Part shown: positions 50,830-59,798 of the stretch, in pieces
How positions within the stretch are numbered: the first letter of the stretch is position 1
Layout of the letters: each line of letters begins with the position of its first letter
Source: Caballeronia sp. LZ062
GTDB taxonomy: Bacteria > Pseudomonadota > Gammaproteobacteria > Burkholderiales > Burkholderiaceae
Assembly: GCF_031450785.1 (NCBI RefSeq)
Contig: NZ_JARTWB010000001.1
Location: 1 to 64,000, forward strand
Reading direction: 5' to 3'
DNA: 64,000 bases
Notes under the pieces: model-generated
Databases searched by the model: none
What the model was told of the DNA's origin: nothing
What the model saw: only the letters and a program-made list of their open reading frames with translations
Program-made: the position numbers and the translations under genes

Positions 50830-51194
50830 AGCTCTATATCGCCGGGCCGATGTCGGGCTATCCCGAACTGAATTTCCCTGCCTTCGACGCTGAAGCGGCG
50901 CGTCTACGCGCGTTCGGCTACGAGATCGTCAACCCGGCAGAGATCGACGTCGGGCCGAATCCCGACTGGCTGACAGCCATGCGTGCGGGCATCAAGCAAC
51001 TCGTCGACTGTGACGGCATCGCTCTCTTGCCCGGGTGGCAAGCATCGGCTGGCGCAAACATCGAGCACAGCCTTGCGCGCGGGCTCGGGCTGCGCGTGTA
51101 TCAGGCGTGCCACCTTGTCGGCCTGGCCGGCGACATGCCAGTAATTTCACAAGACGCCGTCGTCGAGATGGTCGGCCAAGCGGAGGCTGCGTGA
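50826..51194 (+). CDS. DUF4406 (nucleoside deoxyribosyltransferase-like) protein
   Basis: A 122-residue protein with the DUF4406 pattern KLYIAGPMSGYPELNFPAFD at the N-terminus, VNPAEIDVG, DWLTAMRAGIKQLVDCDGIA and SAGANIEHSLARGLGLRVY. The fold is that of nucleoside 2-deoxyribosyltransferases; phage members probably act on nucleotides, substrate unknown. Confidence 0.8.
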   Translation: MKLYIAGPMSGYPELNFPAFDAEAARLRAFGYEIVNPAEIDVGPNPDWLTAMRAGIKQLVDCDGIALLPGWQASAGANIEHSLARGLGLRVYQACHLVGLAGDMPVISQDAVVEMVGQAEAA

Positions 51195-51610
51195 AGCGAT
51201 CGGCTCTGCTCGCACGCAAGACCCCAATGAAGCGCTCGTCGTGGCCGCTGGCCGATCGCGCGACGTCGCTGCGCCGCTCGGCGCTGAATGCGCGCGTGAA
51301 GAAGCCGACCGTCGCCGAAGGCTCGAAATATCTCGCGGCGTGCCGCGACGAGCCGTGCTTTCTGCGCGTGTTCGGCGTCTGTATCGAGCAGGCAACCGTT
51401 GTGCCGTGTCACTCAAACCAGGCGAAGCACGGCAAGGGCATGGGCAAGAAGGCTGATCACGAATACATGGTGCCCGGTTGCATGGCGTGCCACCAATGGA
51501 TCGATCAAGGAAAGGCTCCGCGCGCGGAGAAGTTTGGAACGTGGGATCGCGCATACGAGGCTTGGCAGCCCGTGCGCGCCGCAAAGATGGGCTTGAAGGA
51601 GGGTTCATGA
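51191..51610 (+). CDS. DUF1364/YbcO-like HNH nuclease
   Basis: A 139-residue basic protein starting at GTG 51191. The C-terminal domain has CRDEPCFLRVFGVC, then VVPCHSNQAKHGKGMGKKAD and VPGCMACHQWID, a cysteine/histidine arrangement like DUF1364 (YbcO) putative nucleases of lambdoid phages, which sit near recombination genes. Catalytic activity is inferred. Confidence 0.7.
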   Translation: MKRSALLARKTPMKRSSWPLADRATSLRRSALNARVKKPTVAEGSKYLAACRDEPCFLRVFGVCIEQATVVPCHSNQAKHGKGMGKKADHEYMVPGCMACHQWIDQGKAPRAEKFGTWDRAYEAWQPVRAAKMGLKEGS

Positions 51611-51912
51611 GGTTGTTGGTCAGGTTGAGCAAGCCATCGATGTATCACCGAGGTAAGTGGCGTCCCGATTACGCCACGTTCGAGTGCTTGGCACTCCGGC
51701 TGCACGGGCCAATGGTGTCGGGCAAGGGATTCGGCGCATTCATTCACGCAGACGTGGATCTGCCGCCGCAATACGCCAGATACGCGAGCGAGCAAAGGCG
51801 CAATCCGGACGGCACGTATCGCGTAGAGGTGATCGTGAATCACAACGCAAAAACACTGGCGCCGTTCCTCGCGAGCGGCCTTATAGAAATGGATGTGAGG
51901 GAAACAACATGA
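51607..51912 (+). CDS. Hypothetical phage protein
   Basis: A 101-residue protein (MRLLVRLSKPSMYHRGKWRP; YRVEVIVNHNAKTLAPFLAS) overlapping its neighbours by four bases on each side. No family recognised. Confidence 0.55.
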   Translation: MRLLVRLSKPSMYHRGKWRPDYATFECLALRLHGPMVSGKGFGAFIHADVDLPPQYARYASEQRRNPDGTYRVEVIVNHNAKTLAPFLASGLIEMDVRETT

Positions 51913-51995
51913 TTCTGCCCGCCGATTTCGATCCGTACTTCGCCGTGACGGGCGTGAAGCGCCGCGACTGGACCAAGCCTGTGGAGCAGAAATGA
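51909..51995 (+). CDS. Very short phage ORF
   Basis: A 28-residue ORF (MILPADFDPYFAVTGVKRRD) with ATGA-type overlaps to genes before and after. It is kept because of its tight packing; it could be a translated linker only. Confidence 0.35.
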   Translation: MILPADFDPYFAVTGVKRRDWTKPVEQK

Positions 51996-52016
51996 GCGCA
52001 CACGCATACATCAGCT
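51992..52016 (+). pseudogene. Phage gene start cut by the IS21 element
   Basis: ATG at 51992 begins a frame reading MSAHAYIS that runs into the IS left end at 52017 and stops inside the element. It is the last trace of rightward phage genes before the deleted segment. Confidence 0.5.
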
Positions 52017-52086
52017 TGTTGATTTGCGCCGGAAACTGACCCACTTTTTGCATCTAAAACTGACCCACCCCTGATGTGCAGAAACG

Positions 52087-52896
52087 TCATTTCGGTGCGT
52101 CGATTTCCTCCTCTTTTTGTCGTTTGGGTGAGCTTTTTCGGGTTGCAGCCCGCGATGCGGGCTGCCCCGCCGTGCTGTTTTTGAAGCGCCAGGAGTCGTT
52201 GCCTGTTTCGACTATGTGGCAGTGGTGTGTGAGGCGGTCGAGCAGCGCAGTCGTCATCTTCGCGTCGCCGAATACGTTCGACCATTCGGAGAAGCTTAGG
52301 TTAGTCGTAACTAGGATGCTCGTGCGCTCGTAGAGCTTCGAGAACAGATGAAACAGCAGTGCGCCCCCGGTTTGCGTGAATGGCAGATAGCCGAGTTCGT
52401 CCAGCACAATTGCGTCGACATACATCAGCCGATTCGCGAGTTGTCCCGGTTTGCCTGCGGCCTTCTCAGCTTCAAGTTGGTTCACGAGTTCGACGGTGGT
52501 AAAGAATCGAACCCGCTTGCCGTGGTGCTGTATCGCTTCGATTCCGATTGACGTCGCAAGGTGCGTCTTCCCCGTGCCGGGTCCGCCGATGAACACGATG
52601 TTTTGCGCCGATTCGCAGAATCGTACGGTGTGGAGTTCGCGAACGAGGCTCTCATCGACGCTCGCTTGCTCGAAGTCGAAGCCCGCGAGGTCGCGGTGAG
52701 CAGGGAAACGCGCAGCGGCCATCTGATAGTTGATTGACCGCACCTGGCGCTCGGCTGTTTCTGCCTTCAGCAACATCTGCATGAACTTCTCCGGCTCGAA
52801 CTCGTTGTGACGCGCCTGCGCGAGCAGTTCGGGCCACGCTTGCGCCATACCGTGGAGCTTCAACGACTTCAGTAATGCGGCGGTTTCATTCGACAT
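52087..52896 (-). CDS. istB: IS21 transposition helper ATPase
   Basis: This 269-residue AAA+ protein has Walker [12 protein letters not shown], Walker [11 protein letters not shown], and the IstB segments [13 protein letters not shown] and [20 protein letters not shown]. It helps IstA select targets. The start at 52896 (MSNETAALL) overlaps the end of istA; AGGAGG lies upstream. A basic C-terminal tail follows the core. Confidence 0.92.
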   Translation of the reverse strand: MSNETAALLKSLKLHGMAQAWPELLAQARHNEFEPEKFMQMLLKAETAERQVRSINYQMAAARFPAHRDLAGFDFEQASVDESLVRELHTVRFCESAQNIVFIGGPGTGKTHLATSIGIEAIQHHGKRVRFFTTVELVNQLEAEKAAGKPGQLANRLMYVDAIVLDELGYLPFTQTGGALLFHLFSKLYERTSILVTTNLSFSEWSNVFGDAKMTTALLDRLTHHCHIVETGNDSWRFKNSTAGQPASRAATRKSSPKRQKEEEIDAPK

Positions 52897-54433
52897 GACC
52901 ATCCTCCTCGTTGCGAACGCGAAGCCGCTCGTATCGGTGAACATCCGCAACCGGTTCGACCTTGAGCGTGATTGCCGTTCTCACCACATCGCCTGGTCGA
53001 GCCGACGGGCTTTTTAGCCGCGCAAGGATGTTGAGGACATGGTCACCGCTCGGACGCCCAGATTCGAGCGCTAGCTCAACCGCCACTAACACAGCCTCCA
53101 GCCCATGGATGGGAGTCGCCGCGAGGACCTGCACCATCACGCGGTCGCCGCCGGTCTGCTTCAACAGGTGTCTCTGCAGTCGAAGCATCGGTTCGGGCAT
53201 CGTCAAGAACGGCGCACCGTTTCTCAACGAGCCGGGCTTGCGCTCCACCAACGCGATGTAGTGGCGCCAGTCGTAGAAGGTTTGATAGCGGTCGAAGCTG
53301 CGCGGATGGCGGGCAATCTCGATGCCGTCGGCGACCAGGCTGATATAAGTCGGATAGCAGCGCAGGCTGACGATTTGATGTGCGTACTCGGTCGGCACGC
53401 TGTAACGGTTTCGGTCGAGGTGTACCAAACTTGTGGGCGACACGCGCACCGGCTTCTCGATGTAGCCATCGAACGGCTTCGGCATTTGCATCAGCCGTGG
53501 ACGTTCGTCTGCCAAAGCCTCTTCGACGCTTAGTTCAGGCCACTGTGGATGTTTTAATTCCTTCCACGCCTGTCGGCATCGCTCGGCCAACCATATGTTC
53601 AGAACTTCAAGCGACTCCCACCGAATCGCGATTGCATCGTGCCAAATCTGTCGGCGCCGGTCTTGAACGTTCTTCTCGACGATGCCTTTCTCCCAGCCGG
53701 CGGCTCGGTTGCAGAATTCCGGCTCAAACAGGTAATGACCGCACATCGCGTGAAACCGCGCATTGATAGCGCGCTCCTTGCCAGGTCCGACCTTGTCGAC
53801 AGCAGTCTTCATGTTGTCGTATATGCCGCGACGAGGGACGCCACCGAGAGCAACAAACGCTCGTGCATGGGCGTCGAACAACATCTCGTGACTTTGGGTC
53901 GGGTAGGCAACGAGCCAGAAGGCGCGACTCGCGGCGAGCTTCAGATGCGCGACCTCCACTCGTCGCCTGAGGCCACCGATGAAGACGTACTCGCAGCTCC
54001 AGTCGAACTGGAACGCTTCGCCGTATTCGAACGCGAGCGGCACGAAGGCGCCACGCTGCGCTCCGGCATCGCGTTCCTTCTTCCAGTTGCGAACGAACGC
54101 TGATACGCGGTCGTAACTGCCGTCGTAGCCGGAGGCGCGCAAATCCTCATACATCTGAGTCGCCGAACGTCTCTCTCGTCTTGGACGTTTGGTGTCGGCG
54201 AGCAGCCACAACCGCAGTTGCTCGGACCAAGGGTCGACAACGCTGTTATTGACGCGTTTCGGATACTTCGGCTCACCGGTCGACGGCTCGCGCAGCCAGC
54301 GTCGAATGGTGTTTCTTGAGAGCCCCGTCTGTCTCGCAATGTCCCGCAGCGGGACGCCGTCGCGGAAATGCATCCGCCGAATCTTGGCCAACATGCTCAC
54401 GGTTATCACTCCGTTCTCCCGCTTGGCGTCCAA
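52886..54433 (-). CDS. istA: IS21 transposase
   Basis: This 515-residue DDE transposase has an N-terminal helix-turn-helix ([20 protein letters not shown]) and catalytic residues in FQFDWSCEY (first Asp), [10 protein letters not shown] (second Asp) and [13 protein letters not shown] (Glu). Its stop overlaps the istB start. It looks intact, so the element may still be active. An alternative ATG at 54394 (MLAKIRR) would give a slightly shorter protein. Confidence 0.92.
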   Translation of the reverse strand: MDAKRENGVITVSMLAKIRRMHFRDGVPLRDIARQTGLSRNTIRRWLREPSTGEPKYPKRVNNSVVDPWSEQLRLWLLADTKRPRRERRSATQMYEDLRASGYDGSYDRVSAFVRNWKKERDAGAQRGAFVPLAFEYGEAFQFDWSCEYVFIGGLRRRVEVAHLKLAASRAFWLVAYPTQSHEMLFDAHARAFVALGGVPRRGIYDNMKTAVDKVGPGKERAINARFHAMCGHYLFEPEFCNRAAGWEKGIVEKNVQDRRRQIWHDAIAIRWESLEVLNIWLAERCRQAWKELKHPQWPELSVEEALADERPRLMQMPKPFDGYIEKPVRVSPTSLVHLDRNRYSVPTEYAHQIVSLRCYPTYISLVADGIEIARHPRSFDRYQTFYDWRHYIALVERKPGSLRNGAPFLTMPEPMLRLQRHLLKQTGGDRVMVQVLAATPIHGLEAVLVAVELALESGRPSGDHVLNILARLKSPSARPGDVVRTAITLKVEPVADVHRYERLRVRNEEDGHVE

Positions 54434-54511
54434 GCGGGAAGTTGAACATGTGGGTCAACTTTCGATGCAAATTTCTAGCGGAAGTGGGTCAGTTTTGCGC
54501 GCCTATCAACA

Positions 54512-54884
54512 GGCGGCCGACCCTGGCGTGAAGCGGTACCGCCCGAAGTTCATCGTGTCCGAGCAGCCTTCGTCGGATCGGACGTATCTCGAACGGCGCG
54601 TCGATTGGCAGATCGCGCGCGCCTATGGCATGTCGCGCCAGGTGCGTGTGCTGGTGGATAGTTGGACCGATCCGAGCGGCTCGCCGTGGTACTTGAACTA
54701 TCAAGTGCCGGTCACCATGCCGCTGCTCAAAATTCCGGAGAAGACGCTCCTGCTCGTCACCCAGATCAGTTTCATCCTAGACGAAAGCGGAACGCATACC
54801 GAGCTCCTGCTCGCGCCGCGTCAGGCGTATCTGCCTGAGCCGCTCGTTTTACAACGCATTGATCCGGACATCGCGCCGGCCTGA
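54512..54884 (+). pseudogene. Baseplate hub / gpP-like tail protein, 5' truncated
   Basis: The open frame from the IS right end encodes the last 124 or so residues of a phage tail protein (GVKRYRPKFIVSEQPSSDRT; RRVDWQIARAYGMSRQVRVL; ILDESGTHTELLLAPRQAYL), typical of the C-terminus of Mu gp44/P2 gpD-like baseplate hub proteins. The family is normally 330-400 residues, so about two thirds is missing. Confidence 0.75.
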
Positions 54885-54891
54885 GGATCTA

Positions 54892-55455
54892 ATGTTCGAC
54901 GCACTGAACGCTCTCTCGCGGAGAATTCGTCTGTTCGTGAGTCGGGCGGTGATTTCGTTCGTCGATGACACGCGAACGGTCCAGTACCTGCAGGCAAAGA
55001 TCAATGCGCTTGAGACGGTCGGCGACATTCCCCGCTACGTTGAGTACGGGCTGTCATCGAACCCGCCGCTCGGCTCCGAGGCGCTGATCGTATTTGGAAA
55101 TGGCGAGCGCACGAACGGCATCGTCATCGCCACTTCCAACGCCAAATACCGCGTCACCGCGTTGGCGAGCGGCGAGGTTGTTGTGCACGACAACACCGGG
55201 CAGAAGGTCTACCTGTCGCAGTCGGGCATGGTGCTCGACGGTGGCGGAAAGCCGGTGACCATCACGAACACGCCGGAGATCGATGCCGACACGCCATTGC
55301 TGAAGTGCAAGGGCGACATCATCGACAACTACGAGACCAACACGCGCACCGTGGCCGGCATGCGCGCTGTAGCCAACGTGCACACGCATCCGATCACGAA
55401 CGTGCAGACGGGCAGCAGCACGATCAATACGCAGCCGCCGACACAGCCGGAGTAA
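54892..55455 (+). CDS. Baseplate assembly protein V (Mu gp45-like)
   Basis: This 187-residue protein has the Mu gp45/gpV pattern: an N-terminal helix with ALSRRIRLFVSRAVISFVDD, an OB-fold (EYGLSSNPPLGSEALIVFGN), and a C-terminal repeat-rich triple-stranded tip (YLSQSGMVLDGGGKPVTITN; DADTPLLKCKGDI). It forms the cell-puncturing spike. It starts eight bases after the truncated hub gene. Confidence 0.85.
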   Translation: MFDALNALSRRIRLFVSRAVISFVDDTRTVQYLQAKINALETVGDIPRYVEYGLSSNPPLGSEALIVFGNGERTNGIVIATSNAKYRVTALASGEVVVHDNTGQKVYLSQSGMVLDGGGKPVTITNTPEIDADTPLLKCKGDIIDNYETNTRTVAGMRAVANVHTHPITNVQTGSSTINTQPPTQPE

Positions 55456-55458
55456 TAG

Positions 55459-55905
55459 ATGCCTGACATCAGCATCGCCTGGGATGCCGCGAACAGCCGA
55501 GGAGATTGGCAGCAGCTCGGCCCCGACCTGCTCACCGGGAATGATCTTCAAACCGCCGTCTTGCTGAGCCTTTTTACCGACCGCGCGGCGAACTACGACG
55601 ACGTCATACCTGACGGCAGCGGAGATCCGCGCGGCTGGTGGGGCGACTTGGGCGAGGACAAGCCGATCGGCTCGCGGCTGTGGTTGCTCGACAGATCGAA
55701 GCAGACGCAGGAAGTCCTCAACAACGCGCGCGATTACATCATCGAGGCGCTGCAGTGGCTCGTCGATGACGGCGTCGTCGCCGGGATTGACGTGCAAACG
55801 GAATGGACCCGCGCGACGTTTCTCGGCGCGCAGATCACGCTTTATCAACCGGCCGGCCCCGGCGTCACACTGACGTTCGCATGGGCGTGGCAACAGATGA
55901 CCTGA
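55459..55905 (+). CDS. GP46-family baseplate protein
   Basis: A 148-residue protein of the Mu gp46/P2 gpW-like type (DLQTAVLLSLFTDRAANYDD; PRGWWGDLGEDKPIGSRLWL; ARDYIIEALQWLVDDGVV). The WWGD motif is characteristic. It sits between the V-like and J-like genes as in Mu. Confidence 0.88.
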   Translation: MPDISIAWDAANSRGDWQQLGPDLLTGNDLQTAVLLSLFTDRAANYDDVIPDGSGDPRGWWGDLGEDKPIGSRLWLLDRSKQTQEVLNNARDYIIEALQWLVDDGVVAGIDVQTEWTRATFLGAQITLYQPAGPGVTLTFAWAWQQMT

Positions 55906-55907
55906 CG

Positions 55908-57071
55908 ATGCCATTCCAACGGAAGACGCTATCCACCTTGATCAACGAGGTGGCGGCCGACATCAATTCGGCCTTGCAGGGCGCAGACGCGACGCTTCGC
56001 TTTACGGTGCTGAAGGTGATCGGCAAGGTGCAGGCGGGGTTGTCCAATCTGCACATGGGCTATTTGGACTGGATCGCAAAGCAGTCCGTCCCGTTCACAG
56101 CTGAAGCCGAATATCTCGAAGGCTGGGCGGGCCTTAAGAAGGTGTATCGCAAGGCGGCATCTGCTGCACAGCTTTCGGCGAAATTTGCTGGCGTTGCGGG
56201 CACGCCGCTTAGCGCTGGCACGTCGGTCGTCCGGTCTGACGGTGTCACGTACACGACGGTATCGACAGCGACAGTGGACGGTACCGGAACCCTCTCGGTT
56301 ACGATCGTCGCGACTGCTGCGGGATCAGCGGGTAACGCCGATGCGGGCACGTCGCTCTCGCTCGGCACCGCTGTCGCGGGCATCCAGTCCACCGGCTCGG
56401 TGACGGGCACAGTCCAATCGGGTGCCGACGTCGAGCAAGACGACGCGCTGCGCACTCGCATGCTGGCGGCCTATCAGAACACGCCGCAAGGCGGTGATGC
56501 GAACGACTACGCCGGCTGGGCGCTCGCCGTTCCGGGCGTCACGCGCGCGTGGGTTGCGCCGAACGGATTCGGTGCGGGAACAGTCGTCGTCTACACCATG
56601 TGGGACATCGCGGAAGCGTCGCACAACGGCTTCCCGCAGGGGACGAACGGCGTCTCGCAGTACGACCAAGGACCGGGCGGAATCCCTCGCGGGACTGCCG
56701 CGACAGGTGATCAGCTTGTTGTCGCCGACTCGCTCATCAATGAGCAGCCGGTGACTGCTCTCGTGTATTCATGCGCGCCGGTCCCGAACAGTCTCACCTT
56801 CACGCTTTCCGGTTTGAGCGGAACGACGACCGCGACGCGCGCGGCGATCGCGGCTGCAATCTCCGACGTCCTGTTCCGCAACGGTGATCCGCGCGCGGGC
56901 ACCGTCAACCGCTCCGACATCGAGTCGGCTATCGCGTCGGTTTCTGGAACGAGTGGTTTTGTCATCACGCTCGTGCAGGGCGTGGTGAGCGGCACCACGA
57001 CGACCTATCCGGGCAACATCACGAGCGGCACAGGGCAGTTGCCGGTGCTCGCGGGCGTGAACTACGTCTGA
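55908..57071 (+). CDS. Baseplate J-family protein (Mu gp47-like)
   Basis: This 387-residue protein carries the baseplate J core (FTAEAEYLEGWAGLKKVYRK; AGSAGNADAGTSLSLGTAVA; LRTRMLAAYQNTPQGGDAND YAGW; VWVAPNGFG-like segment; VVVYTMWDIAEASHNGFPQG). It is a wedge component of contractile-tail baseplates. Length is normal. Confidence 0.88.
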   Translation: MPFQRKTLSTLINEVAADINSALQGADATLRFTVLKVIGKVQAGLSNLHMGYLDWIAKQSVPFTAEAEYLEGWAGLKKVYRKAASAAQLSAKFAGVAGTPLSAGTSVVRSDGVTYTTVSTATVDGTGTLSVTIVATAAGSAGNADAGTSLSLGTAVAGIQSTGSVTGTVQSGADVEQDDALRTRMLAAYQNTPQGGDANDYAGWALAVPGVTRAWVAPNGFGAGTVVVYTMWDIAEASHNGFPQGTNGVSQYDQGPGGIPRGTAATGDQLVVADSLINEQPVTALVYSCAPVPNSLTFTLSGLSGTTTATRAAIAAAISDVLFRNGDPRAGTVNRSDIESAIASVSGTSGFVITLVQGVVSGTTTTYPGNITSGTGQLPVLAGVNYV

Positions 57072-57078
57072 GGCCTCG

Positions 57079-57675
57079 ATGCTCGCACCCAACTTCAAGG
57101 CGGCCGACTTCCTGTCCGCGATGCAGGCATTGCTGCCGCGCGGCCGCGTGTGGCCTCGCGATCCTGACACTGTGCAGGCGAAGGTCCTTTCGGGCCTCGC
57201 ACCGAGCTACGAGCGCCAGACGGCGCGCGCGAACTATCTGCTCGTCGATGCCTTTCCGCCAACGACGTACGAGTTGCTGCCCGAGTGGGAGGCAACGCTT
57301 GGCCTTCCCGATCCATGCGCGGGAACTGCGCCGACGATCCCGGCTCGGCGTGCGCAGGTGATCGCGCGGCTGACGGCGCTAGGCGGCGCGTCGATTCCGC
57401 AGTTGACTGCATTCGCGGCATCGCTCGGTTACACCGTGACGATCACGCAGTACACGCAGGCGCGCGCGGGAATGCTCAAGGCCGGGCAGCCAGTCAACGG
57501 CTACGACTGGAACTTCGCCTGGAAGATTACGGCGCCGTTGAACACGATCGTCCGCGCCGTCGCCGGCGGCATGGCGGCAGGCGATCCGCTCGCGTCGTGG
57601 GGCAACAAGGTTCTCGAGTGCGAAATCCGCGCAGTGATGCCGGCGCACACCATTCCGATTTTCGCTTACGCCTAA
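57079..57675 (+). CDS. YmfQ/DUF2313 tail protein (Mu gp48-like)
   Basis: A 198-residue protein with the DUF2313 pattern (MLAPNFKAADFLSAMQALLP; RGRVWPRD; DAFPPTTYELLPEWEATLGL PD), the usual next gene after baseplate J in Mu-like phages. It connects the baseplate to the fibres. Confidence 0.88.
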   Translation: MLAPNFKAADFLSAMQALLPRGRVWPRDPDTVQAKVLSGLAPSYERQTARANYLLVDAFPPTTYELLPEWEATLGLPDPCAGTAPTIPARRAQVIARLTALGGASIPQLTAFAASLGYTVTITQYTQARAGMLKAGQPVNGYDWNFAWKITAPLNTIVRAVAGGMAAGDPLASWGNKVLECEIRAVMPAHTIPIFAYA

Positions 57676-57686
57676 GAGGCAAGAGT

Positions 57687-58634
57687 ATGTTTCGAGTCGA
57701 TGATGCAACGGCAGCGCCCTCGCTGCCATCCCCCGAAGCAGTGGGAACTCCGGGCTATTTCACCGAAGGTAACGCCGCTGCAGGCACACCCGCAACCAAC
57801 GTGCGTGCGTCGTGGCTGAATATGCTGCAAGAGGAAATGATGTCGATCCTCGCAGCCGGCGGGATAACGCCAAGCAAAACGACGTACACGCAAATCAGGG
57901 ATGCCATCAAGGCATATGTCGGTCCGGGTCGATTGCTCCGGACGCTGGTCTACTTCAATAGTGGTGGCACGCAGTACCTATCTGTCAACGGTGGCGCCGC
58001 TACGACGACAGGTGCGACCGTATACACGCCTAGCGCCGGCTTGGGGTCCGCATACGTCCAAGTTCAAGGAGCAGGCGGCGGCGGTGGCGGGACTGCTGCC
58101 ACATCTACCGGCCAATACGCGATCGGAAGCGGCGGGGCATCGGGAAGCTACGGTTCTTCCTATCTCACAGCCGCGCAGATCGGTGCAAGCCAAGCTATCA
58201 CCGTCGGGACCGCTGGTGCATTCGGCGGTGCTAATGGCAATGGCGGTACTGGTGGATCGTCATCGTTTGGCTCACTGATTAGTGCGCCCGGTGGAAACGG
58301 CGGACCTGTGGGGTTGGCTACCTCGTCGACATCTTCTCTCCAATACGGCGCGCAGCCCGGGGCCGCAGCGACCGGCGGCAATATCGTTTCCACCTATGGA
58401 ATGCAGGGTGTCACAGGGAGTATCACCGGATCGCTTTTTGTCAGCGGCGCGGGCGGTGGCTCACCGATATTCGGCGGCTCGGGCGGCGGCAAATTTGTTT
58501 CCGGAAACGGGACCGGTCAACCTGCCGGGGCGCTGGGTGCCGGAGGCGGAGGTGCCGCGATTGGACCGTCATCGGCGGCTTCGACAGGCGGTTATGGCGC
58601 TGGCGGAATCATCATCATCCAGGAGTACGCGTGA
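57687..58634 (+). CDS. Tail fibre protein with polyglycine-rich tip
   Basis: A 315-residue protein. The N-terminal part (MFRVDDATAAPSLPSPEAVG; GYFTEGNAAAGTPATNV; WLNMLQEEMMSILAAGGITP) is the conserved attachment region of phage tail proteins. The C-terminal two thirds is Gly/Ser/Ala-rich with many GGSGG-like runs (VQVQGAGGGGGGTAATS; GAGGGGAAIGPSS) and ends GAGGIIIIQEYA, resembling the polyglycine adhesin tips of some fibres. It should determine host receptor binding. AAGAGG precedes the ATG. Confidence 0.8.
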   Translation: MFRVDDATAAPSLPSPEAVGTPGYFTEGNAAAGTPATNVRASWLNMLQEEMMSILAAGGITPSKTTYTQIRDAIKAYVGPGRLLRTLVYFNSGGTQYLSVNGGAATTTGATVYTPSAGLGSAYVQVQGAGGGGGGTAATSTGQYAIGSGGASGSYGSSYLTAAQIGASQAITVGTAGAFGGANGNGGTGGSSSFGSLISAPGGNGGPVGLATSSTSSLQYGAQPGAAATGGNIVSTYGMQGVTGSITGSLFVSGAGGGSPIFGGSGGGKFVSGNGTGQPAGALGAGGGGAAIGPSSAASTGGYGAGGIIIIQEYA

Positions 58635-59050
58635 TGAACTATGCCTATGTGCAAGAGGGCCGGGTGATGGAAGTCATCGCCCCGATGCTGGATGACAGCG
58701 GGAACGAGATTCCCATCGAAGCGCGCTTCACCGAAGAGTTTCGTCAATCGCTGGTTCCTTGCGACGATAGCGTGAAGGAAGGATTGGTGTACGACGGGAC
58801 GACGTTCTCGGAGTACGTTCCGCCGCCTAAGTCGGCGGCGCAGATTCTCGCGGATAACACCGCTGCTCGCGACACGATGCTTGCCCAAGCAACCGCGGCG
58901 ATTGCTCCGCTGCAAGATGCCGTCGACCTGGACGAAGCAACCGACGCAGAAATCGCGCTGCTGAATAAATGGAAGCAATATCGCGTCGCGGTGAATCGAG
59001 TCGATTTGACGCAAGCAAGCCCGGTCTGGCCGGCCGCGCCTTCCGCCTGA
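58634..59050 (+). CDS. Tail fibre assembly-type protein
   Basis: A 138-residue protein with a short N-terminal beta region (MNYAYVQEGRVMEVIAP), a VYDGTTFSEYVPPP linker, and a C-terminal helical domain (AIAPLQDAVDLDEATDAEIA; LLNKWKQYRVAVNRV) typical of caudoviral tail fibre assembly chaperones. It overlaps the fibre gene stop by one base. Confidence 0.8.
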   Translation: MNYAYVQEGRVMEVIAPMLDDSGNEIPIEARFTEEFRQSLVPCDDSVKEGLVYDGTTFSEYVPPPKSAAQILADNTAARDTMLAQATAAIAPLQDAVDLDEATDAEIALLNKWKQYRVAVNRVDLTQASPVWPAAPSA

Positions 59051-59066
59051 ACAGGCAAGTCGGAAC

Positions 59067-59094
59067 AGCCGCCCCCAGAGGCGGCTTTCTTTTT
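59067..59094 (+). terminator. Terminator of the tail operon
   Basis: Seven-base perfect stem AGCCGCC (59067-59073) / GGCGGCT (59080-59086), loop CCCAGA, followed by TTCTTTTT. It lies 16 bases after the tail fibre assembly stop and separates tail from lysis genes. Confidence 0.9.
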
Positions 59095-59127
59095 ATGCCC
59101 GGATGACCGGCAAACGAGGGGTGGTTA

Positions 59128-59346
59128 ATGCCTGCTGAAGACTATTCGGGCTTGCGGGACAAAGTAGCTGAGCACGGCGAGGAACTTGCTGCTCTGCGCG
59201 AGTGGAAAACGGGTGTCTCGATTCGGATTGATACGTTCGTCACGAAGACGGAGTTTACCGTCGTGAAGATCCTCGTCTATTCGCTTGCGGGCACGACCTT
59301 GACCTCTGTTCTCGCCGCGCTGCTGGCAAAGGTGATCGTGAAATGA
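59128..59346 (+). CDS. XhlA-like small membrane protein
   Basis: A 72-residue protein with an N-terminal helix (LRDKVAEHGEELAALREWKT) and one C-terminal transmembrane helix (ILVYSLAGTTLTSVLAALLA), the layout of haemolysin XhlA-like phage lysis accessory proteins. It is the first gene of the lysis region and overlaps the next by four bases. Confidence 0.65.
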   Translation: MPAEDYSGLRDKVAEHGEELAALREWKTGVSIRIDTFVTKTEFTVVKILVYSLAGTTLTSVLAALLAKVIVK

Positions 59347-59798
59347 AGCCCGAAGATCGGAAGCAGATAGCCATTGGAGGTATGTACGCCGTAACGCTTA
59401 TCGCAAGCGCCGCCGCACTGATGTATATAGCGCTCGTTGGTGGCAATCCATATCACGCCGGGCCGGCGGCCGCGTTCGATAAGGACGGCGCGCGCCGGAC
59501 AACATTCCATCGTGGTGACTGGATGTACGTGCGCCGTAACGTTTGTCTCGATCGAGACATCTACGCGGAGCAGTCACCATCGCTGTACGACGTGGACCGC
59601 CACGCATACATCGCACTGCGCGGCGCCGCGACGCTTGCGAAGGCTGGATGCGCGATCCGCAGTTCGGCATTTGAGGTACCGCCGACCCTTCCGCCAGGCG
59701 ACTACGAATACCGCAACGTGTCGCGGTTCCAAAACAACCTGGTCGGCCGCGACGAGAGCAACGTCTATCCGCCTATACGAATCACGGTGACCGAATGA
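59343..59798 (+). CDS. Hypothetical membrane-anchored phage protein
   Basis: A 151-residue protein with one N-terminal transmembrane helix (AVTLIASAAALMYIALVGG) and a soluble domain (RTTFHRGDWMYVRRNVCLDR; ALRGAATLAKAGCAI). The two cysteines may form a disulfide if the domain is periplasmic. It overlaps both neighbours. Function unknown. Confidence 0.6.
   Translation: MKPEDRKQIAIGGMYAVTLIASAAALMYIALVGGNPYHAGPAAAFDKDGARRTTFHRGDWMYVRRNVCLDRDIYAEQSPSLYDVDRHAYIALRGAATLAKAGCAIRSSAFEVPPTLPPGDYEYRNVSRFQNNLVGRDESNVYPPIRITVTE

Larger units (their letters stand above)
52017..54511 (-). mobile_element. IS21-family insertion sequence (2,495 bp)
   Basis: Both ends read TGTTGAT...GCGC...AAACTGACCCACTT inward (left 52,017 onward; right end as reverse complement to 54,511), forming roughly 30-base imperfect terminal inverted repeats. 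Extra internal copies of CTGACCCAC lie at about 52,060 and 54,450, as is usual for IS21 multiple terminal repeats. It carries istA and istB on the minus strand. The flanks (ATCAGCT left, GGCGGCC right) share no 4-8-base duplication. Confidence 0.88.
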
